This document shows positions 27,719-35,023 of a stretch of DNA of 64,000 nt, piece by piece. Source of the DNA: CADEED01 sp964444835 (GTDB taxonomy: Bacteria > Pseudomonadota > Gammaproteobacteria > Steroidobacterales > Steroidobacteraceae). A program made the translations under genes and the position numbers. Location: the NCBI GenBank assembly GCA_964444835.1, contig CAYUIT010000017.1, forward strand, positions 3,211-67,210. Direction: 5' to 3'. Each line of letters begins with the position of its first letter. Positions within the stretch are counted from its first letter, which is position 1. The notes under the pieces were generated by a model. It saw nothing but the letters and a program-made list of their open reading frames with translations, was not told the origin of the DNA and ran no database searches.

Positions 27719-28693
27719 ATGTTCTCGCGTATCGCTGGCACGGGCTCTTACCTGCCGCAGAAAGTGGTCTCCAATTTCGATCTCGAGAAGATCATGGATA
27801 CCACCGACGAGTGGATCCGCACTCGCACGGGCATCGAGCGGCGCCACATCGCTGAGCCGCACCAAACGACGACCGATCTCGCCGAGCAGGCCGCGCGCCG
27901 CGCCATCGAAGCTGCGGGGATCACGCCCGAGGACATCGATTTCATCGTGGTCGGCACGACGACGCCCGATCTCGTGTTCCCCAACTGCGGTGTGTTGTTA
28001 CAAGCCAAGCTTGGTGCGCGACGCGGGTGTCCGGCGTTCTCCGTCGAGACCGCGTGCAGTGGCTTCATTTATGCATTGTCGATCGCCGATAAGTTCGTGC
28101 GTGCCGGTGAGGCGAAGCGCGCGCTTGTCGTCGGTGCGGAAACACTTTCGCGCATTACCGACTACAAAGATCGCGGGACGGCGGTGTTATTTGCCGACGG
28201 CGCCGGCGCTGTCGTGCTCGAGCCGTCGAGCGAGGCAGGGGTCGTGTCAACGCATCTGCATGCCGATGGTGAGTACCGCGAACTGCTGTGCTCCGTCGGC
28301 GGCGTATCCAAAGGCTTTACCAACCCGGCAACGGGCCAAATCGACATTGCGATTCGCATGTCGGGCAATGAAGTGTTCAAAGTGGCCGTGACCAAACTCG
28401 GCGCTGCCGTCGACGAGACGCTCGAGGCGAACAAGCTCGCCAAGTCTGATATCGACTGGTTGATTCCGCACCAAGCCAACATTCGCATCATTCAAGCGAT
28501 GGCGAAGCGGCTCGAGATGCCGATGGAGCGCGTGATTCTGACGGTGCAAGACCATGGCAATACGTCAGCGGCGTCGGTGCCGTTGGCGCTCGATGTCGGT
28601 GTGCGCGATGGGCGCATCAAGCGCGGCGATTTGCTGTTGCTGGAGGCGTTTGGGGGCGGATTTACGTGGGGGTCGGCGCTCGTTCGATACTGA
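27719..28693 (+). CDS. fabH: 3-oxoacyl-ACP synthase III FabH
   Basis: Starts fatty acid synthesis by condensing acetyl-CoA with malonyl-ACP; cytoplasmic. The protein is 324 residues. The Cys-His-Asn triad is present: Cys in ETACSGF near 113, His in PHQANIRI near 250 and Asn in HGNTSAAS near 280. AGAGG lies about 7 bases before the ATG. The usual continuation fabD-fabG-acpP-fabF is missing: the gene ends straight into the repeat island at 28692. Confidence 0.95.
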   Translation: MFSRIAGTGSYLPQKVVSNFDLEKIMDTTDEWIRTRTGIERRHIAEPHQTTTDLAEQAARRAIEAAGITPEDIDFIVVGTTTPDLVFPNCGVLLQAKLGARRGCPAFSVETACSGFIYALSIADKFVRAGEAKRALVVGAETLSRITDYKDRGTAVLFADGAGAVVLEPSSEAGVVSTHLHADGEYRELLCSVGGVSKGFTNPATGQIDIAIRMSGNEVFKVAVTKLGAAVDETLEANKLAKSDIDWLIPHQANIRIIQAMAKRLEMPMERVILTVQDHGNTSAASVPLALDVGVRDGRIKRGDLLLLEAFGGGFTWGSALVRY

Positions 28694-28743
28694 GCGCGGC
28701 TTGCGAAGCCGCAAGCCGTCCGCGCGCCCCACGTGTATCGCGC
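28692..28743. repeat. Repeat unit A (hairpin GGCTTGC/GCAAGCC)
   Basis: Starts within the fabH stop codon. It carries a seven-base-pair hairpin (28699-28718) and, in inverse orientation, matches 29064-29113 over most of its length, including the block CACGTGGGGCGCG. Its hairpin differs from that of the partner at paired positions (T-A here, C-G there), so base pairing is conserved while sequence changes. Confidence 0.75.
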
Positions 28744-28784
28744 AACGCCCCAGAGGACCTGCGGACCGATCCTGCGAAGCACGA

Positions 28785-28810
28785 GCGCGCTCCACGATGG
28801 CGCGGCGCTC
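28785..28810 (+). repeat. Repeat unit B
   Basis: 26 bases beginning GCGCGCTCCACGATGG, repeated without mismatch in inverse orientation at 28997-29022. Its first 12 bases (GCGCGCTCCACG) also open the unit at 29064. Confidence 0.85.
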
Positions 28811-28967
28811 TTTGCACACCGCAATCACGCTGCCTCGACGCGCGTCGCCGTAACTCCTCGCGCGGTGTCCTGTGTTGCATCGAAGCGGTGCATCCGTCGT
28901 TGTGAGACTCGAGCCCAGCCAATGGATGGCGGAACCTTGTGGAGTCGTTCGAGCGCGGGCAGATGCT

Positions 28968-28992
28968 GCGCAGGGGCTTGGCTTTCGATGTG
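28968..28992 (+). repeat. Repeat unit C
   Basis: 25 bases beginning GCGCAGGGGCTTGGC, repeated without mismatch in inverse orientation at 29117-29141. It lies immediately before unit B'. Confidence 0.85.
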
Positions 28993-28996
28993 TAGA

Positions 28997-29022
28997 GAGC
29001 GCCGCGCCATCGTGGAGCGCGC
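28997..29022 (-). repeat. Repeat unit B' (inverse of B)
   Basis: Perfect 26-base inverse copy of 28785-28810. The two copies are 186 bases apart. Confidence 0.85.
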
Positions 29023-29063
29023 GCGTGCAAGCTTTCAGCTCACCACAATTCCCATGTAGCGAT

Positions 29064-29113
29064 GCGCGCTCCACGTGGGGCGCGGGGACGGCCTGCCATC
29101 GCAGGCCGCGCTC
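29064..29113. repeat. Repeat unit A' (hairpin GGCCTGC/GCAGGCC)
   Basis: Inverse partner of 28692-28743. It contains a seven-base-pair hairpin at 29090-29107 with loop CATC. It starts with the same GCGCGCTCCACG block as unit B, which ties all the island units into one family. Confidence 0.75.
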
Positions 29114-29116
29114 GAC

Positions 29117-29141
29117 CACATCGAAAGCCAAGCCCCTGCGC
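29117..29141 (-). repeat. Repeat unit C' (inverse of C)
   Basis: Perfect 25-base inverse copy of 28968-28992. It ends the island about 30 bases before the terminator of the lipoprotein gene. Confidence 0.85.
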
Positions 29142-29172
29142 ACCTCATAACCACTCTCAACAACCCCCAAAA

Positions 29173-29200
29173 GAAAACGCCGCGCAATGCGCGGCGTTTC
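29173..29200 (-). terminator. Intrinsic terminator of the Lpp-like gene
   Basis: An 11-base-pair stem (AAACGCCGCGC with its complement, 29175-29185 and 29189-29199) and a three-base loop. Read on the minus strand it is followed by a T-rich run (GTTTTCTTTT). It lies about 24 bases after the stop of the minus-strand lipoprotein gene. Confidence 0.85.
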
Positions 29201-29222
29201 CCAAGTCGGATGGAATCCGAAC

Positions 29223-29537
29223 TTACTTCGAGATCGAGCGACGGAACATCCGGTCGATCTTCTCGTTCGTAGCGTCGCAGCACGACTGGCTGGCTTGAGC
29301 AGCCGCCAACGCCTGGTTCGCCGCGCTTTGCGCGCCATTCGCGGTCTGCGAGGCGGCTTGTGCGGCGCTGTTAGCGGAATCCGCCGCGCTACGAGCCGCA
29401 GCCAAATCCGTCTGCAAACGGCTGACCTGCGACTTCAAGTTGTCGACTTCTGCCTGCAGCGGCTTGAGATCCGTGCAACCGGCCAATGCGGCCACGACAG
29501 CTACTGCTGCAACCTTCAATACGATCGCGCTCTTCAT
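29223..29537 (-). CDS. Lpp/OprI-like alanine-zipper outer-membrane lipoprotein
   Basis: A 104-residue lipoprotein. The signal peptide ends in the lipobox AALAGCTD (Cys21). A coiled-coil segment (LQAEVDNLKSQVSRLQ) and a long Ala/Ser/Gln zipper with heptad spacing follow. The protein ends in Lys as in E. coli Lpp and OprI, where this residue is joined to peptidoglycan. A Cys pair (SCCDA) near residue 87 is unusual for the family. A good ribosome binding site (AAAGGGGA) precedes the ATG and an intrinsic terminator follows. The 276 bases between it and the next gene hold its leader and no gene. Confidence 0.88.
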   Translation of the reverse strand: MKSAIVLKVAAVAVVAALAGCTDLKPLQAEVDNLKSQVSRLQTDLAAARSAADSANSAAQAASQTANGAQSAANQALAAAQASQSCCDATNEKIDRMFRRSISK

Positions 29538-29813
29538 AACGATTCATTCCCCTTTCGGTGAGCAAATTAGCTTCGTCACTCAGCTTGCGTAACGCGTCGT
29601 GCACGAAGGCCTGTCCTTCTAGGCGGCGCAAGTGCAGCAAATGTTAGCGCCGAATGCAACTGAATTCTCATTTGCTGTCGGTGTGTTGCGACAGCTAGAT
29701 TCATAGGGTTTTCACAAGTAACCGCGCAAAATCAATCACTACGACTAACACCGTGGTGACGCGCCTGCACTCGAATAGGTGTTTGTCACAGGTCCATCAT
29801 AGGGAGAAGTCGC

Positions 29814-30488
29814 ATGTGGATTGGCTTGCTGGTCAGCGCGATTGCGCTCGCAGTCGCGGGCATTTCGTGGTGGCGATGGCGGCAGTTGCAACGGATCGAA
29901 TACATCCGCAGCTACATGTTCCCGCCCGGATTGCTCGCCAAGCTCGGCAAGCATCGTCCCGCACTCGGCACCAAAGAGCAGCAGCTCGTAGCGCGCGCAC
30001 TTCGGCAGTTCTTCCTGGCGTACCTGCGTTCGGGGTGTCAGCGGGTCGCGATGCCATCGCAAGTGGTCGATGAGTTGTGGCACGAGTTCATTCTCTACAC
30101 GCGCAATTACGAGACATTCTGCCAGCGGGCGTTCGGCACATTCCTGCACCACACGCCGGCCGTCGTCCTGTCGAACGTGCGTGAGAACAACGCGGGTTTG
30201 CGGCGCGTATGGTGGTACGCCTGCTTGGAAGAGAACATCAATCCGCGCGCCGCGACGCGTTTGCCGCTGCTGTTCGCGATCGACAAGAAGCTCGGTATTC
30301 GCGACGGCTTCCACTACGACTTGGACTGCCGACGCACTTCCTCGAGCGGTGGAGACAGGGTCCATTGTGCGAGCGACATGTCGGATTCGAGTATCGATGG
30401 CGGCACGGACGGGCTGGGTCCAGACGGCGGCGGCGACAGTTCGAGTGACGGAGGTTGCAGCGGCGGCTGCGGCGGCGGGGGCGACTAG
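29814..30488 (+). CDS. GRDP-like glycine-rich-domain protein with N-terminal membrane helix
   Basis: A 224-residue protein. It has one N-terminal helix (residues 2-20), then a domain similar to the glycine-rich-domain-containing-protein family, recognised by the His/Trp-rich signature VVDELWHEFILYTRNY near residue 84 and FCQRAFGTFLHHTP. It ends in a Ser/Gly/Asp/Cys-rich tail (SSDGGCSGGCGGGGD). Such proteins are widespread but uncharacterised in bacteria. It starts after a clear GGGAG site. The downstream oxidoreductase begins 59 bases later. Confidence 0.75.
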   Translation: MWIGLLVSAIALAVAGISWWRWRQLQRIEYIRSYMFPPGLLAKLGKHRPALGTKEQQLVARALRQFFLAYLRSGCQRVAMPSQVVDELWHEFILYTRNYETFCQRAFGTFLHHTPAVVLSNVRENNAGLRRVWWYACLEENINPRAATRLPLLFAIDKKLGIRDGFHYDLDCRRTSSSGGDRVHCASDMSDSSIDGGTDGLGPDGGGDSSSDGGCSGGCGGGGD

Positions 30489-30547
30489 CAAAAACGCGGC
30501 GCGAATGGCGCGTGTAGTGGGTTTCAGACTAGACTCGCCGCCCTGCA

Positions 30548-32164
30548 ATGAGTCGTTACGATGCCATCGTCATCGGCGCGGGGCATAACGGCCTCACCAG
30601 CGCCGCCTTTCTCGCCAAAGCCGGCCTCAAGGTGCTGGTGCTCGAGCGCAACCCGCACATTGGTGGTGCGGCGGTCAGCCGCGAGCTGCATCCGAACTGG
30701 ATTTATTCCAACTGCTCGTATGTCTGCAGTTTGTTGCGGCCGGAGATCTATCGCGGCCTGGAGCTGGCGCGTCACGGCCTGCAAATCGTGCCGTACGGCG
30801 GCGGCGTCATGTTCACTCGCGAGGGCGACGTTCTCGGCGGCTATGTCGACAAAGACGTAAAGCGGCGCGAGATCGCGCGCTTCAGTGCTCGCGACGCCGA
30901 CTCCTATTTGCGCTACTCGCGCGACACGATGCGCCAGTGCCGCTTCATTCGCGGCATGTTGATGCGCACGCCGCCTGACCCAACGTCGTTCAAGCCGCGC
31001 GATCTCGCGGAGCTGCTGCATCTCGGTCGCGAGTTCGGCAAGCTGGGCGAAGAGATCATCTACGACACGATTCGTTTCTACACGATGAGCATCGCGGACT
31101 ACCTCCGCGAGTACTTCGAGCACCCGGTGGTGCAAGCGAACTTTGCAGGCAGCGGCATCATCGGCACGGCGCTCGGCGTGCATTCGCCTGGCACGGCCTA
31201 CGTGCTGTTGCATCACTACATGGGCGATGTCGATGGCCAAGCGGGCGCATGGGGTTTTGCGCGCGGCGGGATGGGTGCTGTCTCGGGCGCGCTGGCGAAT
31301 GCGCTTCGGGCTCACGGCGGCGAGATCAAAGTGGACGCGCCCGTGTCGCGCATCGTCATTCGCAATGGTCGCGTCACAGGCGTCGCACTCGATAACGGCG
31401 ATGAGTACACGGCGCCGATTGTGTTGTCGAACCTCGATCCGAAGCGCACGTTCTTGAAGCTGATCGATGAGCGTGACGTTGCGCCCGAGATCGTCAAGCG
31501 CGCCAAGAACTTCAAGATTCGCGGCTCGTCGGGCAAGTTGAACATCGCGCTCGACGGGATTCCCGATTTTCCGGCGCTCGGTGCGGATAACCCGCTCATG
31601 GCGGGCGATATGCATTTCGTCGATTCACTGGAGCGTTTCGAACGCGCGTATGACGACTGGAAGAGCGGCACGTGGTCGAAAGATCCGTACCTCGATCTGT
31701 TGATTCCTTCAGTCACCGATCCGACGATGACGCCGCCCGGCAAACACTACATGTCGGTGTTCGTGCAGTACGTGCCGCCGAAGGTGAATGGCCGCGATTG
31801 GACTGATGCCGATCGTGTTGCGTTCCGCGAGACGGTGTTCGATCAGATTTCGCGCTATAGCCCGAACTTCCGCAAGTTGGTGTTGCATGCCGAAGTGCGC
31901 ACGCCGCAGGAGATCGAGGCGGAAGTGGGGCTCACCGAGGGCAATATCTTCCAAGGCGAACTGACGTTCGATCAGTTGTTATTCAACCGACCGTTTCCCG
32001 GATTTGCGCAGTATCGCGGGCCCGCGCGCGGTTTGTACTTGTGCGGTTCGGCGACGCATCCGGGTGGCGGCGTCATGGCGGCGCCAGGAGCCAACGCGGC
32101 GCGCGAGGTGTTGTTAGATCTACGCCGACCGACCACCGTGCCTGAAGGGTGGAGCGATGACTGA
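30548..32164 (+). CDS. PYROXD2/phytoene-desaturase-like FAD oxidoreductase 1
   Basis: A 538-residue flavoprotein. The dinucleotide-binding motif VIGAGHNGLTSAAFLAKAG is at residues 8-26, then LERNPHIGGAAVSRE; the C-terminal FAD motif LYLCGSATHPGGGVMAAPG is near 505. It belongs to the NAD(P)/FAD-dependent family containing human PYROXD2 and carotenoid desaturases. No other carotenoid genes are present, so a pigment role is unlikely. It overlaps the next gene by 8 bases. Confidence 0.88.
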   Translation: MSRYDAIVIGAGHNGLTSAAFLAKAGLKVLVLERNPHIGGAAVSRELHPNWIYSNCSYVCSLLRPEIYRGLELARHGLQIVPYGGGVMFTREGDVLGGYVDKDVKRREIARFSARDADSYLRYSRDTMRQCRFIRGMLMRTPPDPTSFKPRDLAELLHLGREFGKLGEEIIYDTIRFYTMSIADYLREYFEHPVVQANFAGSGIIGTALGVHSPGTAYVLLHHYMGDVDGQAGAWGFARGGMGAVSGALANALRAHGGEIKVDAPVSRIVIRNGRVTGVALDNGDEYTAPIVLSNLDPKRTFLKLIDERDVAPEIVKRAKNFKIRGSSGKLNIALDGIPDFPALGADNPLMAGDMHFVDSLERFERAYDDWKSGTWSKDPYLDLLIPSVTDPTMTPPGKHYMSVFVQYVPPKVNGRDWTDADRVAFRETVFDQISRYSPNFRKLVLHAEVRTPQEIEAEVGLTEGNIFQGELTFDQLLFNRPFPGFAQYRGPARGLYLCGSATHPGGGVMAAPGANAAREVLLDLRRPTTVPEGWSDD

Positions 32165-33704
32165 GCGGCGCGTCGTCATCGTTGGCGGTGGGCACAACGG
32201 GCTCGTTTGCGCAGCCTATCTGGCCCGCACAGGCAAAGAAGTCACCGTGCTCGAGGCGGCAGATCGCTTGGGCGGTGCGGCCGTCACACGCGAGTTTGCG
32301 CCGGGATTCCACGTATCGGCGGGTGCGCATTTCTTGTATGCACTCGACGGCAAGGTTCGCGCCGACTTAGCGCTCGACTCGCACGGGCTCGCGATGGCCC
32401 GCGAGGATTTGCGCACCGTAGCGTTGTCGACCGAGGGTGCGCCGCTCGTGATGCTGCGCGAGCGTGTGATCGCCGGCGATATCCCCAGTACCGATCGGGA
32501 CGCGCTGCGCGAGTACTGGCGCGCGCTACAAGCGTTCGCAAGTGTTTTGGGCAAGCAGCATGGCCGCGTGCCCCCGCGCTTGGCGTGGCAGAGTTTGCGC
32601 GAGGCACTGCCGGCGGCGAAGCTTGCTTGGGACTTGCGGCGGCTGGGCCGGCAGGACATGCGCGAGTTCCTGCGCGTGGCCACGATGAGTTTGCAGGACT
32701 TGTTAGACGAGTACTTCGAAGACGAGCGTCTCAAGGGGGCGCTGGCGCTCGATGGCGTGCTCGGTACGAAGCTTGGGCCGCGCTCGGGCGGCACGGTGCT
32801 CGCGGCGTGGCATCGAATGAGCGGCGGCGGGGTGTTGTCGTTGCCGCGTGGCGGCATGGGCAGCGTGACGATGGCGCTTGCGGCGGCGGCGCGTGCGGTC
32901 GGTGTGGAACTGCGTACCGCGGCGCGTGTCGCGTCGATCGACATGGCGGGTGATCGAGTCGCAGGCGTCACGCTCCAATCCGGGGAGCGCATTGCGGCCG
33001 ACATCGTCGTTTCCAATGCCGATCCGCGTACGACCTTCCTTAAGTTGTTAGGAGCGCGCCATATCGAGACCGAGTTCACGCGCCGGATGGGTCATGTGCG
33101 CAGCGTCGGCACGGCGGCCAAGTTGCATGTGGCGTTACGCGGGCTGCCCACTTTCGGCGGCGTGAGCGCCGAACATCTCGGTGAGCGGCTCGTGATCGCG
33201 CCGAGCTGTGACTACATCGATCGCGCGTTCAATCCCGCCAAGTACCAAGCGTTCTCGGTTGAGCCCGTGTTCGAGATTTCGATTCCGACACTGCACGACG
33301 CGGCGCTGGCACCGACGGGGCAGCATGTGCTGTCAGCGGTCGTGCAGTACGCGCCATACGATTTACAGGGCGGCTGGGGCGCACAGCGCGAGGCGTTTCT
33401 CGAGCGCGTGTTAGGTGTGCTGGAGCGGCATGCGCCAGGTATTCGCAGTCTCATTGCCGCCGTTGAGCTCTCGACGCCCGGCGATCTCGAACGTGAATTC
33501 GCGATGCACGGGGGCCATTGGCACCATGCCGAACTGGCTCTCGATCAGCTGTTGATGTTGCGGCCCGTGCCCGGTGCCGCGCAGTACGAAACGCCGGTGA
33601 ACGGTTTGTATCTCTGCGGTGCCGGCAGTCACCCGGGTGGCGGTGTCATGGGCACTGCGGGCCGTAATGCGGCGCGCGTGGTGTTAGAGGGAGTCGGAGC
33701 ATGA
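32157..33704 (+). CDS. PYROXD2/phytoene-desaturase-like FAD oxidoreductase 2
   Basis: A 515-residue paralogue of the preceding protein. It has VIVGGGHNGLVCAAYLARTG at residues 6-25, VLEAADRLGGAAVTREF, and a closing FAD motif LYLCGAGSHPGGGVMGTAG near 485. The two are clearly diverged rather than a recent duplication. Overlaps on both sides (8 bases before, 4 after) show tight co-translation and suggest that the three proteins work together, perhaps as a heteromeric flavoenzyme. Confidence 0.88.
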   Translation: MTERRVVIVGGGHNGLVCAAYLARTGKEVTVLEAADRLGGAAVTREFAPGFHVSAGAHFLYALDGKVRADLALDSHGLAMAREDLRTVALSTEGAPLVMLRERVIAGDIPSTDRDALREYWRALQAFASVLGKQHGRVPPRLAWQSLREALPAAKLAWDLRRLGRQDMREFLRVATMSLQDLLDEYFEDERLKGALALDGVLGTKLGPRSGGTVLAAWHRMSGGGVLSLPRGGMGSVTMALAAAARAVGVELRTAARVASIDMAGDRVAGVTLQSGERIAADIVVSNADPRTTFLKLLGARHIETEFTRRMGHVRSVGTAAKLHVALRGLPTFGGVSAEHLGERLVIAPSCDYIDRAFNPAKYQAFSVEPVFEISIPTLHDAALAPTGQHVLSAVVQYAPYDLQGGWGAQREAFLERVLGVLERHAPGIRSLIAAVELSTPGDLEREFAMHGGHWHHAELALDQLLMLRPVPGAAQYETPVNGLYLCGAGSHPGGGVMGTAGRNAARVVLEGVGA

Positions 33705-34906
33705 GAGCGCTACCCGCGACCGATCGCAAGCACTACCAACGCGCGATCTACCAGACTCCGTTTCACTCACGGACGGCGACGGCGAATCAGCTGAACGTCT
33801 GGCATCGATGGCAGGACTACACAGTCTCCGATGCCTATTTCGATGTCAGTCTCGAGTACACGGCGTTGCGTAACGCGTGCGCCGTATTCGATTTGTCGCC
33901 GATGACCAAACACCTCATCACGGGCCCGGATGCGCTCGCGTTCATGAATCGACTCGTGACGCGTGATGTATCGAAGCTTAAGCCAGGGCGCGTGGGCTAC
34001 GCCGTGTGGTGCGATGATCGCGGTCAAGTGATCGACGATGGCACGATCTTTCACTTGCGCGACAACGTGTTTCGCTTGTGCTCGCAGGAGCGGCAGCTCG
34101 ACTGGTTGTTAGCCTCGGCGGTCGGCTTCGATGTGCGGATCGTCGAAGAGACACACGATCTCGCAGCACTTGCTTTTCAAGGCCCGACCAGTTGCGCGGT
34201 ACTGAAGCGCTTGGGTTTGGCGGGTATCGAGACCTTGACGCCCTTTGGTATGCGAACGTACCCGTTCGAGGGCATGGAGCTCGGCGTCTCGCGCACCGGT
34301 TTCACGGGTGATCTCGGCTACGAACTGTGGATTCCACCGGAGCGCGCAGAGCTACTCTGGGATCGACTATTCGAAGCAGGGCGGCTGCATGGCATCAAGC
34401 CGATGGGCACGCTGGCGCTCGAAATGAGCCGCATCGAGGCCGGGTTCATTCAGGCTGGCGTGGATTTTCTGCCAGCGGATCGCGCTATCCGGGCCGATGC
34501 AACGCGCTCACCACTCGAGCTCGATCTCGAGTGGTTAGTGGATTTCAAGAAGCCGAATTTCAACGGCCGCCGGGCGCTGTTGGCCGAGCAGCGGCGCGGC
34601 TCGCGTTATCGCCTCGTCAGGCTCGATATTGAAGGCAACAAGCGCGCGAAGGATGCGTACGTGTACGACAGCCGCAAGCGCGTGATCGGCGCCGTCACCT
34701 CGTCGATGTGGTCGCCGGCCGTCAAGGCGAGTATCGCGCTTGCCTCCGTCGAGCGGCCGCACGGCGGCCCCGGCGATGAGCTCTACGCCGAGATCTACTA
34801 TCAGAAAGAGCTGAAGTGGAATCGCGTGATGGCGCGAGGCCGCGTGGTTGAGGGGCCGTTCTACCAACCCGCGCGGCGCAAGCAGACACCGGCGCTGGAT
34901 TGGTAG
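33701..34906 (+). CDS. GcvT-like aminomethyltransferase family protein
   Basis: A 401-residue protein of the glycine-cleavage T / DmdA / sarcosine-dehydrogenase C-terminal fold. The tetrahydrofolate-binding region shows WCDDRGQVIDDGTIF near residue 107 and SRTGFTGDLGYELW near 195; the GcvT C-terminal barrel follows. It is not the glycine-cleavage T protein by context (no gcvH or gcvP). With two flavoprotein oxidases upstream in an ATGA-overlapping operon, an oxidative N- or S-demethylation route transferring one-carbon units to folate is a reasonable inference. Confidence 0.85.
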   Translation: MRALPATDRKHYQRAIYQTPFHSRTATANQLNVWHRWQDYTVSDAYFDVSLEYTALRNACAVFDLSPMTKHLITGPDALAFMNRLVTRDVSKLKPGRVGYAVWCDDRGQVIDDGTIFHLRDNVFRLCSQERQLDWLLASAVGFDVRIVEETHDLAALAFQGPTSCAVLKRLGLAGIETLTPFGMRTYPFEGMELGVSRTGFTGDLGYELWIPPERAELLWDRLFEAGRLHGIKPMGTLALEMSRIEAGFIQAGVDFLPADRAIRADATRSPLELDLEWLVDFKKPNFNGRRALLAEQRRGSRYRLVRLDIEGNKRAKDAYVYDSRKRVIGAVTSSMWSPAVKASIALASVERPHGGPGDELYAEIYYQKELKWNRVMARGRVVEGPFYQPARRKQTPALDW

Positions 34907-34990
34907 GTTTTAGCTTATCGCTGTTAGCGGCTGCTCTCGGCCGATGGGCCGCGAGCGCACCACACACGCAGGCCAACGATCGCCGGTCAG

Positions 34991-35023
34991 CCACGTGTAG
35001 CGCGTTTCCGTAACTCGCGCGGT
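34991..35023 (+). repeat. Dispersed fragment of the repeat-island family
   Basis: CCACGTGTAGCGCG (34991-35004) matches 28729-28742 with one difference. CCGTAACTCGCGCGGT (35008-35023) matches 28848-28866 apart from a three-base insertion there. The two motifs are fused here but about 105 bases apart in the island. The fragment ends at the stop codon of the DUF2339 gene. The gap 34907-35022 holds nothing else except an imperfect ten-base-pair hairpin near 34934-34957 without a T run. Confidence 0.5.

Larger units (their letters stand above)
28694..29172. other. Gene-free repeat island downstream of fabH
   Basis: About 480 bases without a credible gene, made of nested inverted repeats in the order A, B, C, B', A', C'. 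B/B' (26 bp) and C/C' (25 bp) are perfect inverted pairs; A/A' is imperfect but hairpin-conserving. All frames here are short and look like translations of the repeats. It resembles a mosaic of REP/BIME-like or MITE-like units. It sits exactly where the fab cluster is broken. Confidence 0.75.

Noticed and set aside
28662..29030. Minus-strand 122-codon frame in the repeat island
   Set aside because: It runs through the repeats and into the end of fabH, and its text echoes the repeat units, so it is unlikely to be a real protein.
29693..29729. Promoter of the Lpp-like gene (TTGCGC-18-TATGAA on the minus strand)
   Set aside because: Spacing is acceptable but it would leave an untranslated leader of over 150 bases, unlikely for this kind of gene; not supported enough to list.
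30524..31615. 363-codon minus-strand frame opposite the first flavoprotein
   Set aside because: Antisense shadow; the plus-strand frame has clear FAD motifs.
30548..33704. Carotenoid biosynthesis genes
   Set aside because: The two flavoproteins resemble phytoene desaturase in fold only; no crtB, crtE or crtY genes are near and a GcvT-like gene completes the operon.
34934..34957. Terminator after the GcvT-like gene
   Set aside because: Imperfect hairpin and no T run.
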